Assembly: GCA_905250115.1 (NCBI GenBank)
Contig: CAJNOI010000130.1
Span: 201,520 to 265,519 of the forward strand
DNA: 64,000 bases
Reading direction: 5' to 3'
Origin: Adineta steineri
Lineage: Eukaryota; Rotifera; Eurotatoria; Adinetida; Adinetidae
Shown: piece after piece, positions 1 to 10,205 of the stretch
Position numbering within the stretch: position 1 is the stretch's first letter
How the letters are laid out: each line of letters begins with the position of its first letter
Translations under genes and position numbers: made by a program
The notes under the pieces: model-generated
Told to the model about the DNA's origin: nothing
Seen by the model: only the letters and a program-made list of their open reading frames with translations
The model's database searches: none

Positions 1-1498
1 CTTTTGAGAGAAATAATACCATTATACCCACCAGTAACTAATACTTTTCCATTTCCTAATATAGATGCTATATGATCTTGTCGTGCAGAACTCATGTTTC
101 TTGTAGTTGTCCAACTACCTGTTGTTGGATCATATAATTCAGCACTAGTGAGAGAAGTAATATCATTATATCCACCAGTAACTAATAATTTCCCATTTCC
201 TGATATAGATGCTGTATGAGAATATCGTGCGACATTCATGCTTCCTGTGATTATCCATCCTAAATAAAGCAGACAAATGAGAAACAAATATTATTCTTTT
301 AAGAATTTTGAATCAGTTATATAGAGAAGTTGTGCATCTGTTGATCATAAACTAAAGGATAAGATGCATTTTGAAACTTTAAATCACGTTAAAATAAATA
401 AGAAGGTTACAAATTTTTTATCTTTAACGAATTAATGGAAAAATTGTCTGCAAGCCGACTAATAATCATGTTTTTTTTGGCATCTGTGTTCTCAAACTCA
501 AAACGAAAAAACAATATGTGTTTTTATAATAGATCTAAATTTCAATGGTGCTCTTGTACTAAGATTATGATATATCTTGATTGAATAATTACTTGAATAT
601 ATTAGAACTCGATTTAAAAAAATTAATGAAAAAACTATTACTATCGCTCATCGATGATTCAACCTTTGAAGACTGGTGATGCATATATACATTACTCGTC
701 TTGATATAGTTGAGATCTCTGAATGCGAAAAAATTGTCTATTGCTCTGTCTTATACTACTGTACTCTGACACTATTTATCTAAATAAAGAAAATTCAACA
801 GATAAAGCAAAAAATTCTAGACCTAGCCGTCTAAAATATGCACTGCCTAGGCAACTAGCATATTACTGACCTGCTATTGCTGTTGTGCTTGTTGATGTTG
901 ATGATGATAACCGTGACGTCGATGATATTGATATGATTGCTGGTAATGTAGACATGAACTGATCTATATTGAAAAAATAAGATTAAAAAGAGATTGAAAG
1001 GTGAGACAAAGATTTGCATAAAACTATGCATGTTTTCTTCTACTAGCGATGTGTTTGATTATCAATACATTACGATAAATTTAGATAAGTTCGAATAGCT
1101 TACGAATCTTCTTTCTTCTACAATGTTTAGTTATAGCTATATCTGTATTACAATCGTTCAGAACAAAGCTATTATATATTTGTAGTATTTACAATAAACC
1201 TACTATATTTCATTGATATTATTGATTGATTAATAAATATCAAAGAAGAATTAAGATTGAATTGAATTAAAATCGAACTAATATTTGAATAAAATAATTG
1301 ACAAGTTTGGTTTATCGAGAAATAATTTAGTGCAAATATTATTCCATTCGATTTTATCATTTCACATATACACTGATTTTGGGTTATATTCCATAATGAT
1401 TTATATACGTTACCAATTATTATATTATTCTGTATTTTACCAACAAGAATACAATCACAAGGAGAAAGTAACAATATAAACAAAAATATCCAAAACAT
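1..1498 (-). CDS. Secreted/surface Kelch-repeat protein (3' end outside window)
   Basis: Three exons are visible on the minus strand: 1193..1498, about 871..958, and 1..259, continuing past the window edge. Exon 1 starts with a hydrophobic signal peptide (MFWIFLFILLLSPCDC). It is followed by a Cys-containing segment (NQCICEMI and NQTCQLF) that resembles the PAN/apple-like module often found ahead of propellers in rotifer proteins. Exon 2 is a Ser/Thr-rich linker. Its donor (CAG/GTCAGT, phase 1) matches the phase of the last acceptor (TTTAG/GATGG). The last exon holds Kelch blades: two copies of a GKxLVTGGYN core, with ELYDPTTGSW between them, predicting a beta-propeller. The exon 1/2 junction is less certain because two acceptors are possible (958 or 963). 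The role is probably extracellular binding; no enzyme motif is seen. Confidence 0.72.
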
Positions 1499-2528
1499 GT
1501 TTCACTGCCTTACACTTTAAAGTTTTTTCTACGATTGTTTGAATAACTTGTATTATTATTTTCTTTTTTCTTTTTTCTCAATTCTCTAGTTTAATACTTA
1601 ATCGTAACAAAAAAAAATAGGTGCCGTATATTGTTGGTTAGGCATATGGCGAACAATGCGTATTCATGATTATAATATATGCAAAATGAGCAGCACAACA
1701 ATAGCAAATCATACTCGGCTGACAGTGAATGAAGTATGACTTTAATTGATATAACCGTTGTCATAGAATTGAAACTAAAATTATAAAATGAAAAGAAAAA
1801 AGAAATAGTATTTTTTTTTATATATAATAGCTTCTTTTGATTGTCTCGAGTTTTCTTCAGCCATTATGGAAAATAGAACGCAAGAAAAAAAATATTTTTA
1901 CGAATTAGCAAATTATTTCACTTGCATGTTCATTAAACACATTTGCATTATCTGTAGATCATTACAGAAACTGGAATACCTTTTCTACTTATATCCTGTT
2001 AAATTTTGCTCCAAGAACTCAGCACACTCTCACATTACTCAGTATATATTAAGAATCGAAAAGGATGTAAAACCATATAAATTAATTGAGACGAACTTTT
2101 CGTACTATAACGAAGATTTATTTTGATACGTTTAATAGAATAAAAGCTACAGCGTTTCTTACTTACAATGTTGCTGTTCACAATAAAAAGAAATACACAT
2201 TTTTTTTCCAAATTCCTATATTATAAAATAAATATGTTTGACAATCTACATTTAAGACATCAATGAAAAAACAGTGAGTCATTAAAATTTTGTTAACTAT
2301 AAACAGAACGTAATAGTTATGCCTATTATATACTATTTTATACTGCTAAAGTACTTATAATAAAAATATTAATTATAGTTTTTATCACGATTCTGTCTTT
2401 TTCGTTTTTTTTCTCTTCCAACACGTAATTACAACATCATGTGAAAGCTATGACACAAAACAAATATCTACTCATTTAATCGTAAAATAAAGAACTACGC
2501 AGCACACATTTCATCAACAGTCTGCAAT
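1499..2528. other. Intergenic, no gene recognised
   Basis: AT-rich sequence between the divergently placed Kelch gene and the F-box/LRR gene. An 86-codon frame at 1866..2126 (+) has no recognisable domain, no splice context and no signal peptide, and is not called. Confidence 0.5.
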
Positions 2529-4160
2529 ATGGCAAATCAAACTGTTGTCAATATCCTTACGTTACCAGTAGAATTTGTCTATCGAATTCTGGATCTTCAA
2601 TCAGATTTTACAATTATTTGCTCAATGAGAAATGTATGTCAACGGTTCAACAGAATCATAGATAGTTATCATAGATATCAGGTAAATTTTTATCTATTGA
2701 CTTAAATAAAATATATGTATTATAAAAAAAGTGTTCTGATAATTAGAAAAAATAATTTCTTTTTTTTCTTTTCTTTTTAATTTCATTCAAATATTCCACG
2801 TTTCAAACTAGATATGATGTCATAAACATCAACATTTAGATAAGAACGAAAGAAAAGGAACAAAATATTAATATTTGCTTTTTACGTGTATGTGTGTGCC
2901 TTCTTACTAAACTAATTTATCTTGTTATAAATAACATCTTCGATATTTCCATGGAAGATACCTTCGACAAATATTCTTCTAAGAGCATCTGTGCCGATGG
3001 ATACAATTGACGGTAGATGTGGATGGAGAGGGGATTGACTCATAATAATATCTACTTTCTCGTCGAAACACATTACTCACATTAATACTAACAAGATGGA
3101 AGATTTCATCAAAGAATACTACTTCTAAAACATTTTTTTCCGAAGTAATTGCACCAAAACAAATTTCATCCTAAACAGACTTTCTCAAAAACAAAAACTC
3201 GAGAATAATTCATCTGCTACTCATAATGAGTCTAACATTACGGAAGGAGTTCTGATGCAAAACATATATCGAGTCTTAACAATACTCATTTCACTGATTT
3301 AACCCAACTCACACGGATCGACTATACTATCTCTGTATTTGCATGATGTTTTCATCTAGACACTCACCCAACTAAATCTCGGATCTAATCTAATCGGGCA
3401 TATTGGAGCACAACATTTGGCTGATGCATTACAACACAACATCGTAACTCTCATTCTCTCTCTTTATTCAAATTATGTCTTTATCTCCACTTTCTGATCT
3501 AGATCATCACCACACTAGATCTCTCGGTTAATCAAATTGGAGATGTGGGAGCACAATTTTTGAGTGATGCTTTGCAATACAATACGGTAACTCTCATTCT
3601 CTTTTTATCTAAGCCATATCTTTATTTTCACTTCTTCAACTAGACCATCATCACACTAAATCTCTCGATCAATGGAATCGGAGATGTAGGAGCACAATCT
3701 TTGGGTGATGCACTACAACATAACACTGTAACTCTCATTTCCTTTTTTATCTATACTATACCTTCACTTCCACTTCCTCATCTAGACACTCACCACACTA
3801 AATCTCCGATGGAATGAGATCGGAGATGTTGGAGCACAACATTTTGCTAATGCATTAAAATACAACACGGTAATGCTCATTCTCTTTCTATCTATATCAT
3901 GTTTTTATCTTCACTTTTCATCTAGACACTCACCACACTGGATCTCTCAGGCAATCAAATCAGAGATGTTGGAGCACAATATTTGAGTGATGTATTACAA
4001 TACAACACGGTAACTCTTTGTATCTATACTAAGTCTTTATCTCCACTTCTTCGTATAGACACTCAAAAAACTATACCTCTGGCGAAATGAGATCGCGAAT
4101 GACGTGATGCGTGAAATCAATAGGTTACTTGGACGCAATGAAAGAGAAAGAAAATCATAA
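2529..4160 (+). CDS. F-box-like / leucine-rich-repeat (RNI-type) protein, possibly decayed in the middle
   Basis: Exon 1 (2529..2681, 51 codons, ending CAG/GTAAAT in phase 0) encodes an F-box-like start: a leucine-proline motif (TLPVEFVYRIL) and a downstream VCQRFNRII. Six phase-0 exons then encode RNI-type leucine-rich repeats: 3360..3443, 3503..3586, 3644..3727, 3786..3869, 3926..4009 and 4059..4160 (stop TAA). The first five are exactly 84 nt (28 residues) and follow T-L-T-x-L-x-L-x-x-N-x-I-x-x-x-G-A-Q. By family knowledge such proteins bind partners through the LRR arc, and F-box versions recruit SCF ubiquitin ligases. The 678 bases between exon 1 and the first LRR carry stops in the frames I followed. 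They may be one long intron, may hide exons, or may mean the gene is broken. Confidence 0.6.
3360..4160 (+). repeat. Tandem exon-plus-intron repeat units encoding one LRR each
   Basis: Unit starts at 3360, 3503, 3644, 3786, 3926 and 4059 are spaced 143, 141, 142, 140 and 133 bp. Each unit is an 84-nt exon followed by a short intron. The introns are visibly related: most begin GTAACTCTCATT, pass through a pyrimidine-rich TTTATCT..CACTT stretch, and end CTAG or ATAG. The last unit has diverged and carries the stop codon. This indicates expansion by duplication of whole exon-intron modules. Confidence 0.85.
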
Positions 4161-4995
4161 ATGATAATATTTAATGTATTTGGATAGCGAACGAATCGCT
4201 ACCGATGATCATATGAACATTTTTCGTATTACGCTTTGGGATAATAAAAGAGCTTTCATGGAGCTATTTTGTACCTCTGCAACACGTGCGAAACTATGTT
4301 CAGATTCTTTATGACAATACTAAAATACTATAAGTTGTCTTCAGAGACGGTGAAATATAAACATTTTTGTATAACTGTAGCAATATTGAACTATAAGAAA
4401 TTCTCTTTGACGTTCTTTCAGGTAATACTCGTGAAAAGGATCCCGGTCGATAATATTGAAACAGGAAATTTTTTCTGCAATAATGCGGAGCCGTCAAATG
4501 TGTAAGATCAATTGGAGTTGAACTCAGAAAGATTTTGTATTCATTACTGTTGAATCAAATATGATTGAGTAGTACTTTTGCATTTAGTTATACTAGTTCT
4601 TTATTTAATTTAATATCATATGGCATGTGTTGAAAGTATTTTTTTGGAATTGTTAAATGGAATCATATGATGATGTTGAGGTAGCTTTGAAGCATACTAA
4701 TGAAAGAAAGGTAGATACTTCGTTTGCTGTACATGGAATGATTATGTGGAGAATTGTTGAATGAAAAATGAATTGATTGCCAAGTAAGTAGGATAGGTTT
4801 TATGAAATAAATAAGTATGACGGATAGCATAACGATAAAACAATTGTATGAAAATATACTGTGATGAATGGCATATTGAATTCTAATATCATGAAAAATC
4901 GAAAAAATCAGTAGTTCAAGTTTCTAGAGTTCATATACGTATTATCTAATAAAACTAATAGAAAAACAGTGTGAATGTGATTATACAATAACATA

Positions 4996-5076
4996 GGGTG
5001 TGGGTGACTGAGGGATGTGGGAAGGTGTGATCAATGAGAAGAATACTCACACCCACACCTACACCCACACCCTCAA
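4996..5076. repeat. Telomere-like (TGTGGG-type) array, inverted halves
   Basis: A G-rich part (about 4996-5029, with GTGTGGGTG and GATGTGGG) is followed by a C-rich part (5045-5075, CACCCACAC repeated). The two could fold back on each other. The unit is close to TGTGGG on one strand and CCCACA on the other, which I recall as the telomere repeat of bdelloid rotifers. Confidence 0.6.
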
Positions 5077-5377
5077 GAAAAATCTCAAAATACATGGAAA
5101 CAACTCATTTCTTCCCGTATTCCAGAAAAATGCCCGATTCTTCCAACAAAATCAGTCTTTTTGTTTATTTGTATTAACTGTGACGTCTCAAAATATAATC
5201 ATAAATGTTATTTTTCATATTACTCCGAAGGAATATGTTTCAGAACTTCCAAGGTAACGAATATAAAGAAAACGGCTCATTTTGTTGGAAAAATCGATCA
5301 TGTTTCTAACGCATCTTCAGATTTTTCAAGTACAATGGGAGTGTGTATGTGAGCCAATACGGATAAAGAAAACATAA

Positions 5378-5590
5378 ACACCCACACACTTACCCCCAAG
5401 GTGGGTGTGAGTGGGTGTGGATATATTCTTTATTCGAAACGACTCACGGTCTCACCAACATCGACACCCATTCTTATCCGCACCCACAATCACACTCTCA
5501 CCCACCGCCAGGCGTAGATCGAGACCCGCAACCACAGCTTCACCCACCGACATCGCACTCACACCCTAAAACCGACACTCATACAACAGC
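5378..5590. repeat. Second telomere-like array with hairpin
   Basis: A C-rich run ends at 5400 and is met directly by a G-rich run (GTGGGTGTGAGTGGGTGTGG, 5401-5420). The flanks GATAAAGAA on the left and TTCTTTATTCG on the right extend the inverted repeat. A looser CACCC-rich tract continues to about 5590. Confidence 0.6.
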
Positions 5591-5961
5591 TTTGACAACC
5601 AGTTGATCAACCTTTTGTTGTTACCAATGTCTACTTCCTATGTATTGTTTTGTTTTCTCTCACGAAAAAAACATTTTCACCAAATTGTTTACCAACTGTT
5701 TGAATCAAAATGTATGCCTTTTTTCTTTACATTGCAAAATACGTTGAGTTTGATTATGCAAGGCAAGAAAAAAATTCGTAAGAATAAAGAAAATAATCAC
5801 TAAGGCGCACATAAATGGTTGAGTATTGAAAGTTTGAAGTGCAGTTTTAGCAAACAAAATACTTTTAAAAGAAAGAAAAAAGGAAGAAGAGTGAGAGGCA
5901 CAGGTAACACACTTTCTTTTCACAAAATAGCCATCATCACAGTTACCGATTTAATACGAAA

Positions 5962-7518
5962 ATGATTACTATGAGTCTCTTACTCTTAGTACTTGTTACT
6001 GGAGTAGAATCTATTAACTGTCCAGCTGGTCAGCAGCCGTGTGGTTCGGCTAATTGCTACGATCCAACTATACAGGCCTGTACTAATAGTAGCAGTAGTA
6101 TTCAATGTATCAATTCATGTAATGGTACCTGCTATTCAAGTTCTCAATACTGTTATAACAATACACTAATTTGTAATAACGGTCAGTCGGTTTGTGACGT
6201 GCACCAGAACTCTTTATCATGGGCTACGCTTGGTCTTACGTGTTATGATCCTACTTACTATTGTATCAACAATACTCTCTGTTATTCACACTACACATGT
6301 GGAATGCAGTGCATGATTTTTAATTACGCTTGTGCCAATAACCAAACATTCTGTCCAAATTTTTACTTCTGGAATCAAAATGTAGACCTTTGTGGTGCCG
6401 AACAGCAGTGCTACGACAATACGGTAAGTATCTGCCTGAACGGAACTACGTTGTGCCCAATCGAGAAATCACAATTGTGTGAATCAAATTGCATGAATCC
6501 CAATATAGAACATTGTGTCAATGGAACAATTCAATGTATCAATTCATGTAATGGTATCTGTTATTCAAGTTCCCAATACTGTTATAACAATAGACTGATT
6601 TGTAATAACGGTCAGTCGGTTTGTGACGTGCAGCAGAACTCTCTATCATGGGCTACACTTGGTCTTACGTGTTATGATCCTGCTTTCATGACTTGTATCA
6701 ACAATACTCTCTGTTATTCACGGTACACATGTGGAATACAGTGCATGATTTTTAATTACGCTTGTGCCAATAACCAGACATTTTGCCCAAATTTTCTCTA
6801 TTGGAATCGAAATGTATACCTTTGTGGCGCCGAACAGCAGTGCTACGACAATACAGTGAATGTGTGCCTTGGAAGTAACGGCACATTATGTCCGATCGGA
6901 AGCCAGCTTTGTTCTGGAGTATGTTATAATCCGCAGTTACAATATTGTGTCGATGGTAACAATACTGTCTACTGCTTGGCCAACCCTTCATCAGTAAACT
7001 GTCCACTTACCTCTACAATATCTGCTGGGCTGTCATCCACAGTCACAGAAACTACACAACTGAGCTCTAATGGCACTGCTGCTAGAGTAACCAGTTCCAC
7101 CATTAGAACAACTACGATGTCCACAACTAGAACAAATACGATGTCCACAACTAGAACAAATACGATGTCCACAACTAGAACAACTACAATGTCCACGACA
7201 AGAAGCACTGTCTTTAGTGGTGTAACAACATCAACAACAGCAGCTCCCAGTGGTAGCTGTTGTGCAACAGTAAACTGTACATCGAACGCTGATTGTTGCC
7301 AACGTAGTCTTGTGGAGTGCCAGTGCTTTCGTCATAGTCAAACCGATACTTATGGTTTATGTATTAATCCAAATGCCACACCAGCATGTGCTAACAACTG
7401 TCCAGTACAAGGCAGATGCAAACTGGATTCGGATTGTTGCAAATGTCAATGTGCAGCGGTAACATTCACTGATTCCAGTGGGAATAAAATTACAAGAAAG
7501 CAGTGTGTACAACGGTAA
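5962..7518 (+). CDS. Secreted cysteine-rich protein with duplicated core and Thr-rich linker
   Basis: Single-exon gene of 518 residues. A signal peptide (about residues 1-18, MITMSLLLLVLVTGVES) is followed by two near-copies of a Cys-rich block of about 135 residues (roughly 52-180 and 188-320), sharing CINSCNGxCYSSSQYCYNN, CYDPxxxxCINNTLCYS and CGAEQQCYDNTV. A Ser/Thr-rich, probably O-glycosylated linker (about 350-430) contains four 8-residue repeats. The C-terminal Cys-rich module has paired motifs DCCQ..CQCF and DCCKCQC. Many NxS/T sites suggest N-glycosylation. It resembles multi-Cys extracellular proteins common in bdelloids; no catalytic motif is recognised. An AATAAA lies at 7538, about 20 bp after the stop. 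Confidence 0.85.
   Translation: MITMSLLLLVLVTGVESINCPAGQQPCGSANCYDPTIQACTNSSSSIQCINSCNGTCYSSSQYCYNNTLICNNGQSVCDVHQNSLSWATLGLTCYDPTYYCINNTLCYSHYTCGMQCMIFNYACANNQTFCPNFYFWNQNVDLCGAEQQCYDNTVSICLNGTTLCPIEKSQLCESNCMNPNIEHCVNGTIQCINSCNGICYSSSQYCYNNRLICNNGQSVCDVQQNSLSWATLGLTCYDPAFMTCINNTLCYSRYTCGIQCMIFNYACANNQTFCPNFLYWNRNVYLCGAEQQCYDNTVNVCLGSNGTLCPIGSQLCSGVCYNPQLQYCVDGNNTVYCLANPSSVNCPLTSTISAGLSSTVTETTQLSSNGTAARVTSSTIRTTTMSTTRTNTMSTTRTNTMSTTRTTTMSTTRSTVFSGVTTSTTAAPSGSCCATVNCTSNADCCQRSLVECQCFRHSQTDTYGLCINPNATPACANNCPVQGRCKLDSDCCKCQCAAVTFTDSSGNKITRKQCVQR
7114..7209 (+). repeat. 24-bp coding minisatellite, four copies
   Basis: Four in-frame 24-nt units (7114, 7138, 7162, 7186) each encode the octapeptide TMSTTRTN or a close variant inside the linker of the Cys-rich secreted protein. 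Units 1-3 are nearly identical, so copy number probably varies between alleles. Confidence 0.85.
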
Positions 7519-9082
7519 AATTTTGCCTTAATGAACAAATAAACCCTATCATTTATTTTGGAATATACTAATCGTGTGTTTTTTTTGATGATTTTTTTCC
7601 TCTTCCCACTAACCGCCTTTTGAATTTTCTAATAAATATTTATCTGCCACTATCGAAAAAGGAAAATATATAAAATCTGCTCAGTCAGTCTGAGGTTAAA
7701 ACTGTTTTGCAGCCTTTCGGAGTTCAACCATTCGAGGGTCAGATTGAAAAGAAACGAAATACGAAGACAGAGCATGTTTCTAAGCAACTACCGGATGTAA
7801 ATGGCTATAGAGTGTGGGTGTTATACTCAACTTATTTCGACACCCATACTCATGCCTATATCTAGGTATTCTCTTCTCTTTCGATCTTAACAATAACAAC
7901 TAAAATAGTCATCTTCCAGATAATCATCGAAATTTTGAATATTTTTCATCCGATAATACTTTTTCTTTTCATTATTTTCTAAATTTACAGGAAACAGTTT
8001 TTATAATTGATTCTAGACACTAAAGTCTTCGTTTGGTTTTGACTCGTATAACGCAACTTCTCATTTTGCAGAAATGATATCGATGATCTTGATTAAAAAT
8101 GAATTTATTATAGAAACAATTCGGTGTGATCTGCCAGTAAAATTGTGAAGTACTCGTTTGGGGATGTACATGATGGGTTTAACCTTCTGTATGATACTAG
8201 GCTAAATAGATTTTAAAAGGATCTTAGACTCACGAATATGGAGAAAACTTATGAAAGAAGCCTGCTGTACCTTGAGTGTGTGTGTATGAGGGTGGGTGTG
8301 GGTGTGGGTGGGTGTGAGTGTGTTATTGTTGTTTTGTTGTAAAAGTAACATCTGCGTATTAATATGAAGGGTTGAAAAAGATCAAAAATATCCATTTGAT
8401 ATAAACTGTTTAATATGAAACTACATAAAAATGGAAATTTTCCATTCAATAATAATTCTATTGAAGACGATCAATAAAATACAATAATGAAATAGAACGA
8501 CACAATAGCAGAAGGTTGTCAAGTTCTCATGATAATCAATATAACAATGCATATTCAGTAGAAAAGAAAACAAATATATGTATATCGAATATAGTAGTGA
8601 ATGGACTTTAGCCTTATAAAGTAACAAAAATATGTTCTATGAGACAGTTGCAAGTCATATTTTCTTTAGTTTTATTTTATAAAAATATCCAAAAAAATCT
8701 CATCAAGAACAGCTTCATTAAGATGACGTTTAGGTGACGATATCCTTGCGATCCTGTTTCTCTACATGTGTTCGTATGAGTTTGATGTAAAACTATTTTA
8801 TTTGTAAATAATAATTATCAAATGCCGGTTTTGTGACAAACACAATTTAATTATAAAAGGAACTTCTTCTAGAATTAATATCTCGTCTATTTTCTCGACT
8901 GAAGTTAAAGGAGTAAAAAAAGAAAATGAGTTTCAAAAGTAATATTTGAAAAGAGCTAACGGGCGAGAGTGATTATTATTTTTATCGTTGTATTTTGTTT
9001 AGTCGTGCTTAAAAAAATAATTCTTTGCTTGTCAACTAAATATTTTTCTTTATTTTTACATCTCACATTAGCATACGTTAAC
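7519..9082. other. Intergenic, contains two GT-rich arrays
   Basis: No gene is supported. A GTGTGGGTGT tract (7811-7821) faces CACCCATACTCATG (7840-7855). The clearest telomere-like array of the window is at 8274-8322. Otherwise this is plain AT-rich sequence. Confidence 0.45.
8274..8322 (+). repeat. Interstitial TGTGGG-type array
   Basis: GAGTGTGTGTGTATGAGG followed by GGTGGGTGTGGGTGTGGGTG and a degenerate tail. This is the closest match in the window to tandem TGTGGG. Confidence 0.7.
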
Positions 9083-10051
9083 ATGGCAATTCCTATTATT
9101 CTTCGTTTTTGGCTTCTTCTAATCTTTATGATTCCATCAATTCTAAGTTCTATCTTTTGTCTTTATTATTTTCTTGTTGATCGAACACTTCGCAAAGCTC
9201 TTAATAATCATGTGATTATTTTTATTCTTTTTCTATGTCTTTTGTATAACATCACTGACATAATATGGCTCATTCATTATTTTCGTACTAGTTCATCTTT
9301 ATCATCAACACGAATCTTTTGTCTCATATGGGTATATAGTGATTATGCTTCATATGTATCAATATCATGTCTTACAGCTTGGGCATCTGTTGAACGGCAT
9401 ATTCTTATTTTTCATCAAAATTTAACTGCAACACAAACAAAACGTTTTCTTTTCCATTACTTACCATTAATTATATTTAGTGCTTATCCGTTTATATATT
9501 ATATTGTTATATTTTTTATTTTGCCATGTAAAACTGTACCTGATTACACAATGCCACGATGTGGTCTTGTTAATTGTGTATATGAAAACGCATCCATTGG
9601 ACTGTGGGATGGACTAGCAAATAATATCATACCCTCATTTATTATTGTGATATTTAGTTTAGCTCTTATTGGACGTGTATGGTATAATAAATATCGAATG
9701 GGTCAACGGTTTCAATGGAGAAATTACAAAAAATTGACAGTTCAATTATTATCGATATCTGTTCTCTATTCTGCTTTTCTTTTTCCACCAATGCTGTTGT
9801 ACACTGCTTACTCAGCCGGTCTATCATATGATGTAGGTGCTGAGTTCTATTCTTCTAGTTTATTTTTTAGTTACTTTGTTACACTGCTCATTCCTTGCGT
9901 ATGTATTGTTTCATTACCTGAACTTCGAACAAAACTTTATAAAGTGACTCGAATGTACCGACGAGTGAATCCTATTATTAGCATGAGAATGTTACCAATT
10001 TCACGTCTAGGAGATGGTCGAACAGCTAGAGTAGCACCTGTTCTTTCATAG
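9083..10051 (+). CDS. Seven-transmembrane receptor (rhodopsin-like GPCR)
   Basis: Intronless gene of 322 residues from the ATG at 9083, which begins MAIPIILRF just before TM1. The open frame extends upstream to 8969, but that part is AT-rich and unlikely to be used. Seven hydrophobic segments are visible. After TM3 the sequence ASVERH stands where the DRY motif is expected. A Cys before TM3 and one in extracellular loop 2 (PRCGLVNC region) could form the usual disulfide. A basic tail follows TM7, and a classic NPxxY is not obvious. The ligand is unknown. Bdelloids carry large lineage-specific families of such receptors. AATAAA occurs at 10097. Confidence 0.8.
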   Translation: MAIPIILRFWLLLIFMIPSILSSIFCLYYFLVDRTLRKALNNHVIIFILFLCLLYNITDIIWLIHYFRTSSSLSSTRIFCLIWVYSDYASYVSISCLTAWASVERHILIFHQNLTATQTKRFLFHYLPLIIFSAYPFIYYIVIFFILPCKTVPDYTMPRCGLVNCVYENASIGLWDGLANNIIPSFIIVIFSLALIGRVWYNKYRMGQRFQWRNYKKLTVQLLSISVLYSAFLFPPMLLYTAYSAGLSYDVGAEFYSSSLFFSYFVTLLIPCVCIVSLPELRTKLYKVTRMYRRVNPIISMRMLPISRLGDGRTARVAPVLS

Positions 10052-10142
10052 CTATGATTTCGTAAATCAAAATATTTGTTGTTTTGTTTATTTATCAATA
10101 AATGTAACTTAATATATATTCTGCAACCAGACATATTATCTA

Positions 10143-10178
10143 TGGGTGTACTTGAAGAAGAGACACTCACACCCTCAT
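10143..10178. repeat. Short telomere-like remnants between convergent receptor genes
   Basis: TATGGGTGTACTTG followed by GACACTCACACCCTCATT: a small G-rich and C-rich pair of the same composition as the arrays at 5.0, 5.4 and 8.3 kb. Confidence 0.4.
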
Positions 10179-10205
10179 TATTTTCAGTTATTACACTTGG
10201 TATCA

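Larger units (their letters stand above)
4161..5961. other. Intergenic region rich in GT/CA arrays
   Basis: No gene is supported. Short open frames here are by-products of the simple repeats; one at 5415..5606 is mostly His/Pro/Ser/Thr from CACACCC repeats. The main content is the telomere-like arrays listed separately. Confidence 0.5.

Noticed and set aside
5415..5606. 63-codon His/Pro/Thr-rich open frame
   Set aside because: It is a direct translation of CACACCC-type simple repeats; no start context, domain or signal peptide.
6752..7208. Minus-strand frames opposite the Cys-rich secreted gene
   Set aside because: They are antisense shadows of a well-supported gene and encode only repeat-derived Val/Asp runs.
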